A DNA stretch of 38,606 nt from Deltaproteobacteria bacterium (GCA_016219225.1 JACRBX010000193.1:1-38606), one strand, 5' to 3'. Positions 23,556 to 32,583 are shown, counted from the first letter of the stretch. Notes: generated from the sequence alone by a model not told the origin. Program-made: numbers and translations.

Positions 23556-23632
23556 TTTGAGTTCGGAGTTCGGAGTAAATTATTTTCATGTTCTGTGTTG
23601 CCCCTCTCACTCCGAACTCCAAACTCCGAACT
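23556..23632 (+). repeat. Word tracts (TTCGGAG / CTCCGAA) around conserved tail element, site 5
   Basis: GAGTTCGGAGTTCGGAGTAA leads into TATTTTCATGTTCTGTGTTG and CCCCT (23581-23605), followed by CTCCGAACTCCAAACTCCGA words in the opposite sense. It lies between the flavoprotein and deacetylase genes. Confidence 0.65.
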
Positions 23633-23682
23633 ATTTCTTCACATACCCTGCCGGGATCTCAAAGGTTTCATTTTTCCTCCTC

Positions 23683-24582
23683 TTATAATAAATCTGAAAG
23701 GGGAACCAGCCGCACCCTGTCCCGCAAATCAGGCATTTTTTCTTTTATGGCCTGAAGCGTCTGCGGGTATGGATGGCCACAGGCTACAGCCAAACCCCGT
23801 TCCTGGGCTAAACGGATCAATTCTTCCAACTGCTGTCCGATAGCCATCTTTTCCGAAACATGATCTAAAAAAATATCCCGCCGAATGGCCTTGACGCCCA
23901 CCAGGGAAGCCGCCGAAAGGACGGCAGATTGCGGCGTGGTCCGACTGTCTAAAAAAAAGAGTTTCCTCCCCTTGATCGTCTTTAACACCACGGCCATCTT
24001 ATCCCGGTCTTCGGTAAAACGGGACCCCATATGATTATTAACCCCGGTTATCTGCGGAAAAGCATCCAGATCTTTTTCCAGGATTTTTTGAATTTCCCCA
24101 TCGGTCATACTGGTCAATAAGGCTCCCGGGCCGGGATCGGTTTCCGGATAGGCCTTGGGTTCCATCGGCAGGTGGAGCAAGGTTTCTTTGCCCTTCTGGA
24201 AGGCCTGGTTGGCCATTTCCCTGGCAAAGGGGGCTTGGGGCAAAAAGGACAGGGTTAATGGGATATCCAAATCGATAAAGTCTAAGGCCATTTGTTTCTG
24301 GTAACCCAGATCATCAATAACAATGGCCACCTTCGGCAAATCCCTCCCGGGTGAAGGAGGAGGTCCTCCGGAGGGTTCGGTTTTAGGGGTGGGACTGATT
24401 TCTTTATAAACTCTTTCTTCAAAAAGGGGGAGGGATGCGGTCGGAGGGCTTTTCTCCTGTTTAAAGGAATGCCAGACATACCCAGCCCCAAAGGCCAAGG
24501 CCAGACCAACTACCCAAACAACTAACTGAAGGCCTCTCCCTCTTTTAGGTTTGGCTGGATGTGAGGATTTTGGCCCGGGCAC
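23683..24582 (-). CDS. Divergent polysaccharide deacetylase family protein (YibQ/DUF610)
   Basis: The protein has 299 residues. A basic N-terminus and one membrane anchor (LQLVVWVVGLALAFGAGYVW, 19-38) precede a proline-rich linker. The NodB-like fold follows: KVAIVIDDLGYQKQMALDFI, LPLTLSFLP-like IPLTLSFLPQAP, ETLLHLPMEPKAYPETDPGPGAL, NNHMGSRFTEDRDKM, FFLDSRTTPQSA and GLAVACGHPYPQTLQAI. These match the divergent deacetylase family, thought to act on envelope polysaccharide in the periplasm. It is usually found beside ctpA and envC-type genes, and ctpA lies 9 bases upstream here, so the two are one operon. The start is a GTG. Confidence 0.88.
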   Translation of the reverse strand: MPGPKSSHPAKPKRGRGLQLVVWVVGLALAFGAGYVWHSFKQEKSPPTASLPLFEERVYKEISPTPKTEPSGGPPPSPGRDLPKVAIVIDDLGYQKQMALDFIDLDIPLTLSFLPQAPFAREMANQAFQKGKETLLHLPMEPKAYPETDPGPGALLTSMTDGEIQKILEKDLDAFPQITGVNNHMGSRFTEDRDKMAVVLKTIKGRKLFFLDSRTTPQSAVLSAASLVGVKAIRRDIFLDHVSEKMAIGQQLEELIRLAQERGLAVACGHPYPQTLQAIKEKMPDLRDRVRLVPLSDLL

Positions 24583-24591
24583 CAGAGACCG

Positions 24592-25926
24592 TTAAGGGGC
24601 CGAGTTCTTAAAAATCTGTGAAAACACCCCCCAGCTTTTCAACAATTGAAGGGCACTGGTTAATTGAGGATCCTCCCCATTATCTCCGAGGGCCTTTTTT
24701 ACATCTAACTGCGGAGGTTCAGGAACGGATTCTTTCCCTTTGCCTTCCTCCTGCATATGTCTTTCCAAATCTTTTTCACGAAGGAATTTGGGCTCCTTTT
24801 CCAAGGGTTCCCCTTTTTTCAAAGGTTTTCCCTTGATCAGGATATCGGGGATGATACCTTTGGCCTGGATGGAACGGCCGCTGGGGGTATAATAACGGGC
24901 CGTGGTTAATTTTATCCCTGAATTGTCATCCAGAGGGATAATGGTTTGCACCGAACCCTTACCGAAAGTGGGAGCCCCTAAAACAATGGCCCTTTTCTGA
25001 TCCTGCAGGGCCCCGGCCACGATTTCCGAAGCACTGGCACTTCCTTCATTGACTAAAACCACCAAAGGGAAATTACGCTTGACCTTATTGGGATGGGCAT
25101 AAAATTTTAAATTCTGTTCTTTGAGTCTTCCCTGGGTATAGACGATCAGACCCGATTCCAGAAATTCATCGGCCACTTTCACCGCCTCGTTAAGTAATCC
25201 GCCGGGATCATTCCTTAGATCCAGAATCAATCCCTTCAGCCCCCCCTTGGAGGATTCTAATTTTTTCAGATGGCTTTGAACGTCATCGTCGGTTTTTTCC
25301 TGGAAGGTGCTGATCCGGACATAACCGTAGCCTTCCTCGAGCATCTTGGACTTGACACTTTTGATAGGGATGACTTCCCGGACGATCGAATATTTATTGG
25401 GTTCCTTGGCCCCCTCGTGGAGGATCGTCAGGTTGACCTTGGTCCCTTTGGCCCCCCGGATCATTCGAACGGCATCATTCAACGTCATATTCTTGGTGCT
25501 CTTTTCCTCAATTTGCAGGATTTTGTCCCCGGGGAGCAAACCGGCCTTGTCGGCCGGGGTCCCTTCAATCGGGGAAACCACCGTCAAGATCCCATCCTTT
25601 AAAGTGATTTCAATTCCAATCCCACTGAAAATTCCGGATGTTTCAATTTCCAGGTCTTTAAATTCCTCGGGGGAGAGAAAAGTAGAGTGGGGATCCAGGG
25701 TGTTCATCATCCCCCGGATGGCCCCATAAATCAGTTCCTTGGAATCTTTTTCCTCCACGTACTTCTTTTGGATTTCATTCAATGCCTCGCTGAAGAGTTT
25801 GATCTTTGGAAAGGTCTTTTCTACATCGGCGGCATTAATACCCTCCCTGGGATTATCCGTCAAAATGAAAAAGGTCATGACTAAAAGGATCCACCCCAAA
25901 TAACGCGCCTTACTGCTTCCTCTCAT
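24592..25926 (-). CDS. ctpA: Carboxy-terminal processing protease CtpA (S41 family)
   Basis: This 444-residue S41A peptidase begins with a membrane anchor or signal sequence (ARYLGWILLVMTFFILTD). Next comes the N-terminal helical region with AIRGMMNTLDPHSTFLSPEE. A PDZ domain follows (GIGIEITLKDGILTVVSPIEGTPADKAGLLPGD, about 95-170). The catalytic core has the nucleophile in NEGSASASEIVAGALQD and the general-base lysine in TFGKGSVQTIIPLDD. The C-terminal 60 residues are a charged tail. The protease trims C-termini of periplasmic proteins, often murein hydrolases. GGGGGAA lies just before the ATG. Confidence 0.95.
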   Translation of the reverse strand: MRGSSKARYLGWILLVMTFFILTDNPREGINAADVEKTFPKIKLFSEALNEIQKKYVEEKDSKELIYGAIRGMMNTLDPHSTFLSPEEFKDLEIETSGIFSGIGIEITLKDGILTVVSPIEGTPADKAGLLPGDKILQIEEKSTKNMTLNDAVRMIRGAKGTKVNLTILHEGAKEPNKYSIVREVIPIKSVKSKMLEEGYGYVRISTFQEKTDDDVQSHLKKLESSKGGLKGLILDLRNDPGGLLNEAVKVADEFLESGLIVYTQGRLKEQNLKFYAHPNKVKRNFPLVVLVNEGSASASEIVAGALQDQKRAIVLGAPTFGKGSVQTIIPLDDNSGIKLTTARYYTPSGRSIQAKGIIPDILIKGKPLKKGEPLEKEPKFLREKDLERHMQEEGKGKESVPEPPQLDVKKALGDNGEDPQLTSALQLLKSWGVFSQIFKNSAP

Positions 25927-26015
25927 AATTCCCCCAAGGTTTCATAAATATATATTCTTCCCCCCGGCAATTGGCTGAAGGGTTCAGAAATTCCAAAATT
26001 TTTCTCCCGAAGTTT

Positions 26016-26082
26016 TTAGTTCGGAGTTGAGACTTTGAACTATTAGACTTTTACTCCGAACTCCAGATTCATCACTCCAAAC
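26016..26082. repeat. Degenerate word tract (TTCGGAG / CTCCGAA type)
   Basis: Words such as AGTTCGGAGTTGAGACTTTG, ACTCCGAACTCCAGATTCAT and CACTCCAAACT fill most of the gap between tolC and ctpA. Confidence 0.6.
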
Positions 26083-26086
26083 TATA

Positions 26087-27445
26087 TTACCACGTTCCCA
26101 TGGCCTTTAACAAGCTGGAATGGGCCAGGTTGTAAGTATATAGGGCCTGATAGGTGTTATTCTTGGCCTGGGTCAACAAAGTCTGGGCATCCAGGACTTC
26201 CAGGGAAGTCGTCACCTGCTCCCGGTATCGAACCTGATTGATCCTGAAATTTTCCTCAGCTTGCTGGATGGCCTTCTCCGCCACCTCGATATTCTTTTCC
26301 GATTCCCTTAAAGAAAGATAGGCTTCCTTCACCTCCAGGCGGATAAGGTCCTTGATCTGGATCAAGGCCTCTTTGACCTGTTCCCTTTGTTTAATCCGTT
26401 CCTGGACTAAATAGTGGGTCCGTCCCCATTCCCAGAAATTCCATTTCATGGTGGCCGAAACATCCCAGTTATCGGATTCAACAAAGGGACTTCCGGCCAC
26501 GAAGGGACTGTCCCCCTGTTTTTTAAATCGGCCCTGTAAACCAACTTGGGGGAAATATTCACTTTCAGCCAGCTCGATATTTTTTCGGGCCATCTCGATC
26601 TGGGTTTCAATCTCCTTAATTTCAGGTCTTTTTTTAAGGGCTTCGGTCTGGCAGACCTCCAGAGAATTCTGGAAGGGATGATACTTTAATACGTCCTGGA
26701 CCTCCGTCTCTTTTTCAATGGGAATCCGTAATAAGGTGTTAAAATTGGACTGGGCGAATAAAAGGTTGTGTTCGGCCCGTATCAAATTCTGTCGGGCATC
26801 GGCCAATTGGACCTCGGACTTCAGCAAATCATTCAAGGGGATCAAACCGGCGTCATAAAAATTTTGAGCTACCCGCACATGGTCGGTAATTTGCAAGACC
26901 GTCTGCTCGGCCACCAATCGAACTTTCAGGGCTTTTAAGATGTTCCAATAAGCTCCTTTGACTTTATAGGCCAGAGCAACCCTTTCTTGTTCAAACTTTA
27001 TTCTCGAGACATCCAAACCTAACCCGGCCAGTTCATAGGCCCGGGTCAAGGCCATCCCGGTAAAGACCGGTTGTTCCAGGGAAACATAGAAGGCGTAATT
27101 GTTTTGAGATCCGATGGTTAAACGGGATTCCGGGACCAGGCCGCCATTTTGGGCCGGAATCGTAATGGTTTGGGCCTGGTTGAGATAGGTATAGCCATAT
27201 TGCGTGCCTAACTTGGGCAGGAATCCGGTCCGGGCCTGCTTTTTCTTAAATTCCGCCCCCAGGATGGCTTCCTGGGCCGCCCGTAACTGCGGGCTTTCTT
27301 TAAAGGCTCGCTCAATACTTTCATCCAGGCCGAAAACCCCGGAGTTGGGTTCGGCCCAGATCGGCAAGGCCCAGACGAGGACAACCATCCCTATCGCCCC
27401 CACCCTGGACAGACATTTCCCTGCTGAAGTCTTCAACTTTCTCAT
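26087..27445 (-). CDS. TolC-family outer membrane efflux protein
   Basis: This 452-residue protein has a signal peptide ending in PIWA-EP at about residue 32. Two OEP repeats follow, each starting with the family's helical pattern: LDESIERAFKESPQLRAAQEAI at about 40 and LEVCQTEALKKRPEIKEIETQI at about 258. Strand segments TIGSQNNYAFYVSLEQPVFTG and NWDVSATMKWNFWEWGRTHY correspond to the barrel part, and the C-terminus has TTSLEVLDAQTLLTQAKNN. It should form a trimeric outer-membrane channel with an inner-membrane transporter that is not encoded in this window. A good promoter precedes it. Confidence 0.93.
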   Translation of the reverse strand: MRKLKTSAGKCLSRVGAIGMVVLVWALPIWAEPNSGVFGLDESIERAFKESPQLRAAQEAILGAEFKKKQARTGFLPKLGTQYGYTYLNQAQTITIPAQNGGLVPESRLTIGSQNNYAFYVSLEQPVFTGMALTRAYELAGLGLDVSRIKFEQERVALAYKVKGAYWNILKALKVRLVAEQTVLQITDHVRVAQNFYDAGLIPLNDLLKSEVQLADARQNLIRAEHNLLFAQSNFNTLLRIPIEKETEVQDVLKYHPFQNSLEVCQTEALKKRPEIKEIETQIEMARKNIELAESEYFPQVGLQGRFKKQGDSPFVAGSPFVESDNWDVSATMKWNFWEWGRTHYLVQERIKQREQVKEALIQIKDLIRLEVKEAYLSLRESEKNIEVAEKAIQQAEENFRINQVRYREQVTTSLEVLDAQTLLTQAKNNTYQALYTYNLAHSSLLKAMGTW

Positions 27446-27474
27446 ATTTTATGCTCTTGATCCCATAAATTACC

Positions 27475-27501
27475 ATTATAAGCCGTTCATTATTAAGTCA
27501 A
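27475..27501 (-). promoter_or_regulatory. Putative sigma70 promoter of the TolC-family gene
   Basis: On the minus strand TTGACT (27496-27501) and TATAAT (27475-27480) are 15 bases apart, slightly short but with near-consensus boxes. The start site would be about 20 bases before the ATG. Confidence 0.5.
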
Positions 27502-27541
27502 GATATTTCTGTATTTTTTTCCATCTTAAATTCCAATAGGG

Positions 27542-27991
27542 TCAGAATACGGAAAAGGCATATTCCCTTAAAAAGGTGCCATCCAGAAAGAGCCGGGCTT
27601 TCCATGGTCCGATGAACTTCCCTTCCGTAGGCAGGATGTCCAGCAAACCTTTCTTGAAAGTTAACCAGGCCCAGGAGTTATAGTTCGGGGCGTTGAGAGG
27701 GACATCAATCTTGAAGCGGGTGGTCTCCTGAATCCCTTTATCCGGCCTGACCCAAAGCACCTTGACCTCATGGGCCCCTGTCAGACCGGTCCAGACGGTA
27801 TACAGATAAATCTTATCGGATTTAGAAAATGACGAAGCAGGAATCAGCCGCGTCAGGTCTTTGGTCAGAATGGAATGGAAGGCCGGTTCCTGGGTCTGGG
27901 CCAAAGCCAGGGGCGAACACCAGATCCCGATGATCAGGAATGCCCAGCAGATCCATGGTCTATTATGGATTCTCTTTGTTTTCGCGTTCAA
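27542..27991 (-). CDS. Small secreted protein of unknown function
   Basis: I do not recognise this protein with certainty. From a TTG at 27989-27991 it has 149 residues. It begins with a signal peptide (basic KTKRIHNR, hydrophobic WICWAFLIIGIW, cleavage after PLALA). The mature part looks beta-rich, with KIYLYTVWTGLTGAHEVKVL, then YNSWAWLTFKKGLLDILPTE and GPWKARLFLDGTFLREYAF. This resembles small periplasmic proteins (DUF2914-like) with an Ig-like fold. The frame is open up to 28033, but starting there would overlap the glycosyltransferase by 71 bases; the chosen start still overlaps it by 29 bases. Confidence 0.6.
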   Translation of the reverse strand: MNAKTKRIHNRPWICWAFLIIGIWCSPLALAQTQEPAFHSILTKDLTRLIPASSFSKSDKIYLYTVWTGLTGAHEVKVLWVRPDKGIQETTRFKIDVPLNAPNYNSWAWLTFKKGLLDILPTEGKFIGPWKARLFLDGTFLREYAFSVF

Positions 27992-28922
27992 AAATCTCTT
28001 TAATATAATAAATGGGTTTCCCTTGGGATTCATGATAGGTCCGGACCTGAAGTTCGCCTAAAAGACCCATGCTGATAAATTGAATACCTATAAAAATCAA
28101 AAGGATAGCCAAAAGGAGGATGGGTCGGTTGGCCAGGGGAATAGCGAAAAAAAGCCGCTGAATGGTTAGATAGGCCGCCAGACCCAAACCGACCAGCCCG
28201 GAAAAAAACCCCCAAAGACCAAAAACATGAATCGGACGGGTGGAATAGGTCAGCAAAAACTTGACTGTTATCAAATCCAGGACGACTCGAATAGTCCGGG
28301 AGATGCCATACTTGGAGCGGCCGAATTTCCTGGATCGGTGGTTGACCGGTATTTCGGCAATGGTTACCCCGATCCAACTGGCAATAGCCGGGATAAAGCG
28401 GTGCATCTCTCCATACAAGCGGATGTGTTTGGCCACATCCTTCTTAAAGGCCTTCAAGGTACATCCGTAATCGTGGAGATTCACTCCGGTGACCCAGGAG
28501 ATGATTTTGTTGGCAATCATGGAGGGAAGTCGTCTGGAAAGGAAAGGATCCTGACGCTTTTCCCGCCAGCCGCTGACCAGGTCATAACCTTCCTTTATTT
28601 TTTTTACCAGGGACGGGATGTCTCTTGGATCATTTTGCAGATCTCCGTCCATGGTTATAATGATGTCTCCTTCGGCCAGATCAAACCCGGCTGAAAGGGC
28701 AGCGGTTTGGCCGAAATTCTTCCTTAGACGGACCACTTTCAGAAAATTCCATTGAGAAACCGCTTCCTTCAGAATATTAAAGGTCTCATCCAGACTGCCG
28801 TCATCCACACATAAAATCTCATAAGAATATTCAGAAGGCTCCAGAACCTCTTTCAATTCCTTTAAGAGGATGGGGATATTTTTTGCCTCATTAAAAACAG
28901 GTATAATAACGCTCAGGTCCAA
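27963..28922 (-). CDS. GT2 glycosyltransferase, dolichyl-phosphate-mannose-synthase/ArnC-like
   Basis: The protein has 319 residues. The GT-A catalytic domain runs to about residue 225 with SVIIPVFNEAKNIPILLKEL, CVDDGSLDET, LRKNFGQTAALSAGFDLAEG, the metal motif ITMDGDLQNDP, VSGWREKRQDP and the acceptor-site IPVNHRSRKFGRSKYG. Two C-terminal membrane helices (VFGLWGFFSGLVGLGLAAYL and PILLLAILLIFIGIQFISMG) follow. Such enzymes transfer a sugar to undecaprenyl or similar polyprenyl phosphate at the inner membrane. The start is a TTG (28920-28922) with AGAGG about 5 bases upstream. The small secreted-protein gene overlaps its end. Confidence 0.9.
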   Translation of the reverse strand: MDLSVIIPVFNEAKNIPILLKELKEVLEPSEYSYEILCVDDGSLDETFNILKEAVSQWNFLKVVRLRKNFGQTAALSAGFDLAEGDIIITMDGDLQNDPRDIPSLVKKIKEGYDLVSGWREKRQDPFLSRRLPSMIANKIISWVTGVNLHDYGCTLKAFKKDVAKHIRLYGEMHRFIPAIASWIGVTIAEIPVNHRSRKFGRSKYGISRTIRVVLDLITVKFLLTYSTRPIHVFGLWGFFSGLVGLGLAAYLTIQRLFFAIPLANRPILLLAILLIFIGIQFISMGLLGELQVRTYHESQGKPIYYIKEIFERENKENP

Positions 28923-29081
28923 ATCAACCTCTTCCGGTATTTAATAGTGTGTGTAAGATTAGGAGTATCCGCCTGAAAAATCAAGAATTATTTTAAAGAA
29001 TCCTTATTTTCAGCTTTCGCCGGTTGTTTTCACTTTTATCAGGCAAGGAGACCATAGGGCCGGTAATTTTTCCTTTTTTCC

Positions 29082-29111
29082 TTGACTCTTATTTCCGCCC
29101 TACTTTATACT
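29082..29111 (+). promoter_or_regulatory. Putative sigma70 promoter of mgtE
   Basis: TTGACT (29082-29087) and TATACT (29106-29111) are 18 bases apart (TTATAC gives 17). The predicted leader is about 145 bases and contains small hairpins such as CGAG-CTCG, but I could not match the conserved bases of a magnesium (M-box) riboswitch. The remaining 28923-29261 gap holds no gene that I can support. Confidence 0.55.
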
Positions 29112-29261
29112 CCTTTCAGTTAAAAGCAAGTTTTTATCAAGTTAACCTTAACGACCGAAAACTTATGGACCCGAGCCCTCCAGACTCGCATAATTTAATT
29201 TATATTAAAAAAATTAAAGGGATAAATCGATTCATCCCCACTCCGGGGAAGTCGGACGGTT

Positions 29262-30620
29262 ATGAACGAACGGGGATACCTACTGCTTCAGGAAACCATC
29301 GAGCGGCTATTGCGCCGCAATGCCTATTTCCATCTGAACAAGGTCCTCAAGAAAACACACCCGGCCGATATTGCCCATCTCTTAACGCTGCTTAACGAAC
29401 GTTCCGCCCGCAGCGTCTTCGAACACCTCCCGGATAAAGAAATAGCCGCCAACGTCCTGTCGGAATTGGAACCCGGATTCCGCAGTGGGTTTCTGCAGGA
29501 ACTGGAAGTCAGCCGCCTGGTTGAAATTCTCTCTGTCATGGCCGATGACGACGCGGCCGATCTCCTGGCCGACCTGCCGGAAGAACGCCGCCAGGAAATC
29601 CTGGGACTTTTGTCAGCCGAACACACCGAAGAGGTATCTGAACTACTGGCCTATGCCGAAGGCACCGCCGGGCGGATCATGACCTCGGACTTCCTGGTCC
29701 TCCCCAAAACCCTGAGCGCCCAAAGTGCCATCCAGGAAGTCCGTAAGGCCGCGGAAAAAGAGATGGTCTTCTATTTGTACGTAACGGATGAAGAAGGCCA
29801 CCTTTCCGGAGTCCTCTCCCTGCGCCAGCTCGTCACCGCCCCGGATTACACGCCCCTGGAAAAAATCATGACCGAGGATGTGGTAAAAGTGAATGTGACC
29901 ACCGATCAGGAGGAGGTGGCCCGGCTGGTCTCCCGATACAATCTCCTGGCCATCCCGGTGGTGGACCACAGCAACCTTCTGGTGGGCATCATTACCGTGG
30001 ACGATGTCATCGACGTCTTGCGAGAAGAGGCCACTGAAGATATGCTGAAGATGGCCGGCACCTCGGGAGAGGAAATCAGCTATTCTTCCGTCTGGAAGAA
30101 CGCCAAGGCCCGGCTCCCCTGGTTATTCGCCTCCTGGATCGGGGGAATCATCGCCATGAATGTCATTGGGGCCTTCGGTGCCGGGTTTAGCCACCATATC
30201 GCCATATTTGCCATCCTGGCCACCTTTATCCCTGTCGTGAACGGGATGGGGGGGAATGTGGGGACACAGAGTTTATCGATCATCGTTCGTGGTCTGGCAA
30301 CCGGGCGGGTCGACAGCAAGTCGATCGGGAGGGAAATTTTCAGGGAATCCAAGGTAGGCTTGCTGCTCGGGGTCACTTACGGTGTTTTGCTGGCACTGGC
30401 AGGAATGCTGTTCACCCGGGAGATTTACGTCGGGGTGGTTGCCGGGATCGCCATCTGCATCAACATGATCCTGGCCTCTGTTCTGGGCACCTTCCTCCCT
30501 TTGATTGCCGCTAAATTTAAAGTCGACCCGGCTGTAGCCTCCGGTCCTTTCATCGCCACCAGTATCGACGTATTCGGCGCCACAATCTTTTTCCTCATTG
30601 CCTATTTATTGATCATTTAA
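29262..30620 (+). CDS. mgtE: Magnesium transporter MgtE
   Basis: This 452-residue protein has the full MgtE layout. The N-terminal helical domain (about 1-130) includes KTHPADIAHLLTLLNERSAR and ADDDAADLLADLPEERRQE. A CBS pair (about 135-255) follows, with AGRIMTSDFLVLPKTLSAQS and EKIMTEDVVKVNVTTDQEEV. A five-helix membrane domain contains the pore signature PVVNGMGGNVGTQSLSIIVR. The N-domain and CBS pair are the magnesium sensor that closes the channel when cytosolic Mg2+ is high. It is in its own transcription unit and faces the glycosyltransferase gene. The ATG has a GGGGAAG/GGA-rich stretch upstream. Confidence 0.95.
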   Translation: MNERGYLLLQETIERLLRRNAYFHLNKVLKKTHPADIAHLLTLLNERSARSVFEHLPDKEIAANVLSELEPGFRSGFLQELEVSRLVEILSVMADDDAADLLADLPEERRQEILGLLSAEHTEEVSELLAYAEGTAGRIMTSDFLVLPKTLSAQSAIQEVRKAAEKEMVFYLYVTDEEGHLSGVLSLRQLVTAPDYTPLEKIMTEDVVKVNVTTDQEEVARLVSRYNLLAIPVVDHSNLLVGIITVDDVIDVLREEATEDMLKMAGTSGEEISYSSVWKNAKARLPWLFASWIGGIIAMNVIGAFGAGFSHHIAIFAILATFIPVVNGMGGNVGTQSLSIIVRGLATGRVDSKSIGREIFRESKVGLLLGVTYGVLLALAGMLFTREIYVGVVAGIAICINMILASVLGTFLPLIAAKFKVDPAVASGPFIATSIDVFGATIFFLIAYLLII

Positions 30621-30683
30621 AGACTTCTTCGGGTGGGTTCCGTTATCACTCCACATTACATTATTCCTGCCCATGTAAAAACT

Positions 30684-30765
30684 CGTCATTCCCGCGCAGG
30701 CGGGAATCCAGGCCTTACGTAACCATTTAAAACTACTGGATTCCCGTTTTCACGAAGGAATGACG
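30684..30765. repeat. MITE-like palindromic repeat, copy C
   Basis: Starts CGTCATTCCCGCGCAGGCGGG, ends GAAGGAATGACG, with inner GAATCCAG and CTGGATTC arms. It lies between the convergent mgtE and YdjM-like genes and may act as a two-way terminator. Confidence 0.85.
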
Positions 30766-30798
30766 ACAATGTGAGATCTCCTACTACTTACGAACTCA

Positions 30799-31350
30799 TC
30801 AATTTCGTGTCTCTTGATGATTTTTCATCTTCAATGAAAAAAAGAAAAGGGGAAGGAACAAAAGACTTTCGACTACAAATACCCAAAAGACCTGGCCCCA
30901 GAAATGGGGCAGGGTATAATTCCTTTCCACATGAGGAAGAACCCACCAGGGGGAAATATAATAGGTCTCAGAAAAAGGCCATAACAAAGGAAACCCGAAA
31001 GGGGGGTTGGGATCTTCGGTAAAAAAATCCAGCACCAGATGAGAAAGGATCAATAAAAAAACAAGGCGGCTTATTTTAAACGCCGATTGCTTCCTGTTAA
31101 TGAAGGGAGTCAGCGCCCCTGCCATCAAAGATAACCCAACGGCCATCCCCAGGCTATGAAAAAATCCATGATGAAAGCGACCGGGATTTCCCCAAAAAAT
31201 CCCCGGCAGAAAATCCAGGTCAGGGGCCAGTGCCCCCACTATAACCAATCCATAAATTAAACAGGCCTTCATTCGGGAGGCGACCGGCCGGGGGTAAAAA
31301 AGGCTGAACAAACTCAAACCGACCAGGGTATGTCCATAAGGCGCGGCCAT
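30799..31350 (-). CDS. YdjM/DUF457-like membrane-bound metal-dependent hydrolase family protein
   Basis: This 183-residue integral membrane protein has the family pattern of histidines and aspartates near membrane segments: APYGHTLVGLSLFSLF at the N-terminus, IVGALAPDLDFLPGI, RFHHGFFHSLGMAVG and LILSHLVLDFFTEDPNPPFG. About five membrane helices are visible. The family is annotated as membrane-bound metal-dependent hydrolases, but no reaction is established; some members are SOS-regulated in enterobacteria. It faces mgtE tail to tail. Confidence 0.8.
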   Translation of the reverse strand: MAAPYGHTLVGLSLFSLFYPRPVASRMKACLIYGLVIVGALAPDLDFLPGIFWGNPGRFHHGFFHSLGMAVGLSLMAGALTPFINRKQSAFKISRLVFLLILSHLVLDFFTEDPNPPFGFPLLWPFSETYYISPWWVLPHVERNYTLPHFWGQVFWVFVVESLLFLPLFFFSLKMKNHQETRN

Positions 31351-31368
31351 AGATAAAACCTTAAAGTT

Positions 31369-31417
31369 GGATACTGGATAATAGTTACTGGTTACTCGAT
31401 ACTGGTTACTGGATAAA
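31369..31417. repeat. Degenerate word tract (ACTGGTT / TACTGGAT type)
   Basis: Tandem GATACTGGATAATAGTTACT, GGTTACTCGATACTGG and TTACTGGAT words lie upstream of the YdjM-like gene. Confidence 0.7.
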
Positions 31418-31487
31418 ACCTAACCAAAGCTATTTGAAATTTGGTGTTTAAACTGGTTCCCCAATATTTGATGACTATATAAGAACT

Positions 31488-31577
31488 CGTCATTCCCGCG
31501 CAGGCGGGAATCCAGGCTACGCATAACTTATTAATCCCGCCTTTGGCGGGACTGGATTCCCGTTTCCACAAGACGAA
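31488..31577. repeat. MITE-like palindromic repeat, copy D
   Basis: Starts CGTCATTCCCGCGCAGGCGGG like copy C. The centre carries an extra palindrome ATCCCGCCTTTGGCGGGACT, and the right end is degenerate (AAGACGAAAA instead of GGAATGACG). It lies between the YdjM-like and AglD-like genes. Confidence 0.75.
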
Positions 31578-31631
31578 AATGGGCTCTTCTGGACTTTTCA
31601 GGAATCCATCAATATTATGGGACATCCTCTT

Positions 31632-32583
31632 TTATTGAGATTTTTCCTCCCTCGGACCTTTAAAATAGAAAAAGGCCCCCGGCAGGCCAATGAAGATGTT
31701 ACCCAGATTGGAAGCGAACCCCAGGGTAAAAGCCACGGTGGTGGAAATCCCGAAAAAAGAAAACAGGGCAATGAATAACCCCTCCTGAATCCCGAAGCCG
31801 CTCAGAGAAACGGGTATCCTGGCAAAAAATTGGGCCAGGGGGATAATGAGAATCAGATAATAAAAGGGCACCTTAAGCCCCAGGGCCAGGACCAAAGCAA
31901 AAATAGTCAATATGGGCAACAACTGCTCCCCGAATGACCAGAGAAAAAATTTCCCCAAGGCCCTCGGGTGATGGCGATAGAGGACAAAAGAAGAAGAAAT
32001 TTGTTGGATCTTGCCGGCCCCGGGCAGCCGGGCCAGGAGGTTTTTTAATATCGGGGGGCCCTCTCCTCGCATCAAGAGAACCAGGAAAAGAATCCCTCCC
32101 GAAAGAAAAAAGAGCAGGAGTAATAAGAGGACCCTGGGAAAATTCGGGACCAGGAAGTAGAACAGGGGAATGACCATAACAGCCATTAAGGCCGAAGAAA
32201 GAAATCCAAGGAATCTTTCCATGATAATGGACGAGATCACATCAATCCCAGTTTTTGTATTCTTGGAAAGTTCGTAAGCGCGAACGGCATCCCCCCCCCA
32301 GGGAGGTCGGCAATATATTCCCTAAAAAGGTTCCTTTGAAATAGACCATAATGAGTTTATTAAAAGAGCAGGGAATTTCCTTGACCTTAAGTAGAATTTT
32401 CCATTTGTAGGCCATGATCAGGCGATCGAAAAAATTCAATACGAAATATCCGATCAAATAAGGCCAGGCCAAATTCTTCATAAGGAGGGCCAATTCCTTC
32501 TGATTGATAAAGCGGAGCAGGAATAAAAGGAGGAGGAGACTGATCAGGAGCTTCCAGAAATAGGATTTCAGGTTGGATTTCAT
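31632..32583 (-). pseudogene. AglD/MprF-type membrane protein interrupted by a frameshift at a C9 run
   Basis: Two frames together encode one UPF0104/AglD-type flippase-like protein of about 317 residues. The 5' part (32242-32583) begins with a membrane helix and runs to GTFLGNILPTSLGG. The 3' part continues in another frame with DAVRAYELSKNTKTGIDVISS, then IIMERFLGFLSS, several membrane helices and the conserved PVSLSGFGIQEGLFIALFSF. The break is exactly at a run of nine C (32291-32299; G on the coding strand). Eight would give the intact family motif SLGGDAVR. The family makes lysyl-phosphatidylglycerol or moves lipid-linked sugars across the membrane. The lesion may be a true mutation, phase variation, or a homopolymer sequencing error. 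It sits downstream of asnB in the glycan cluster. Confidence 0.85.

Noticed and set aside
29112-29261. M-box magnesium riboswitch before mgtE
   Set aside because: The conserved core bases could not be found in the leader by eye.
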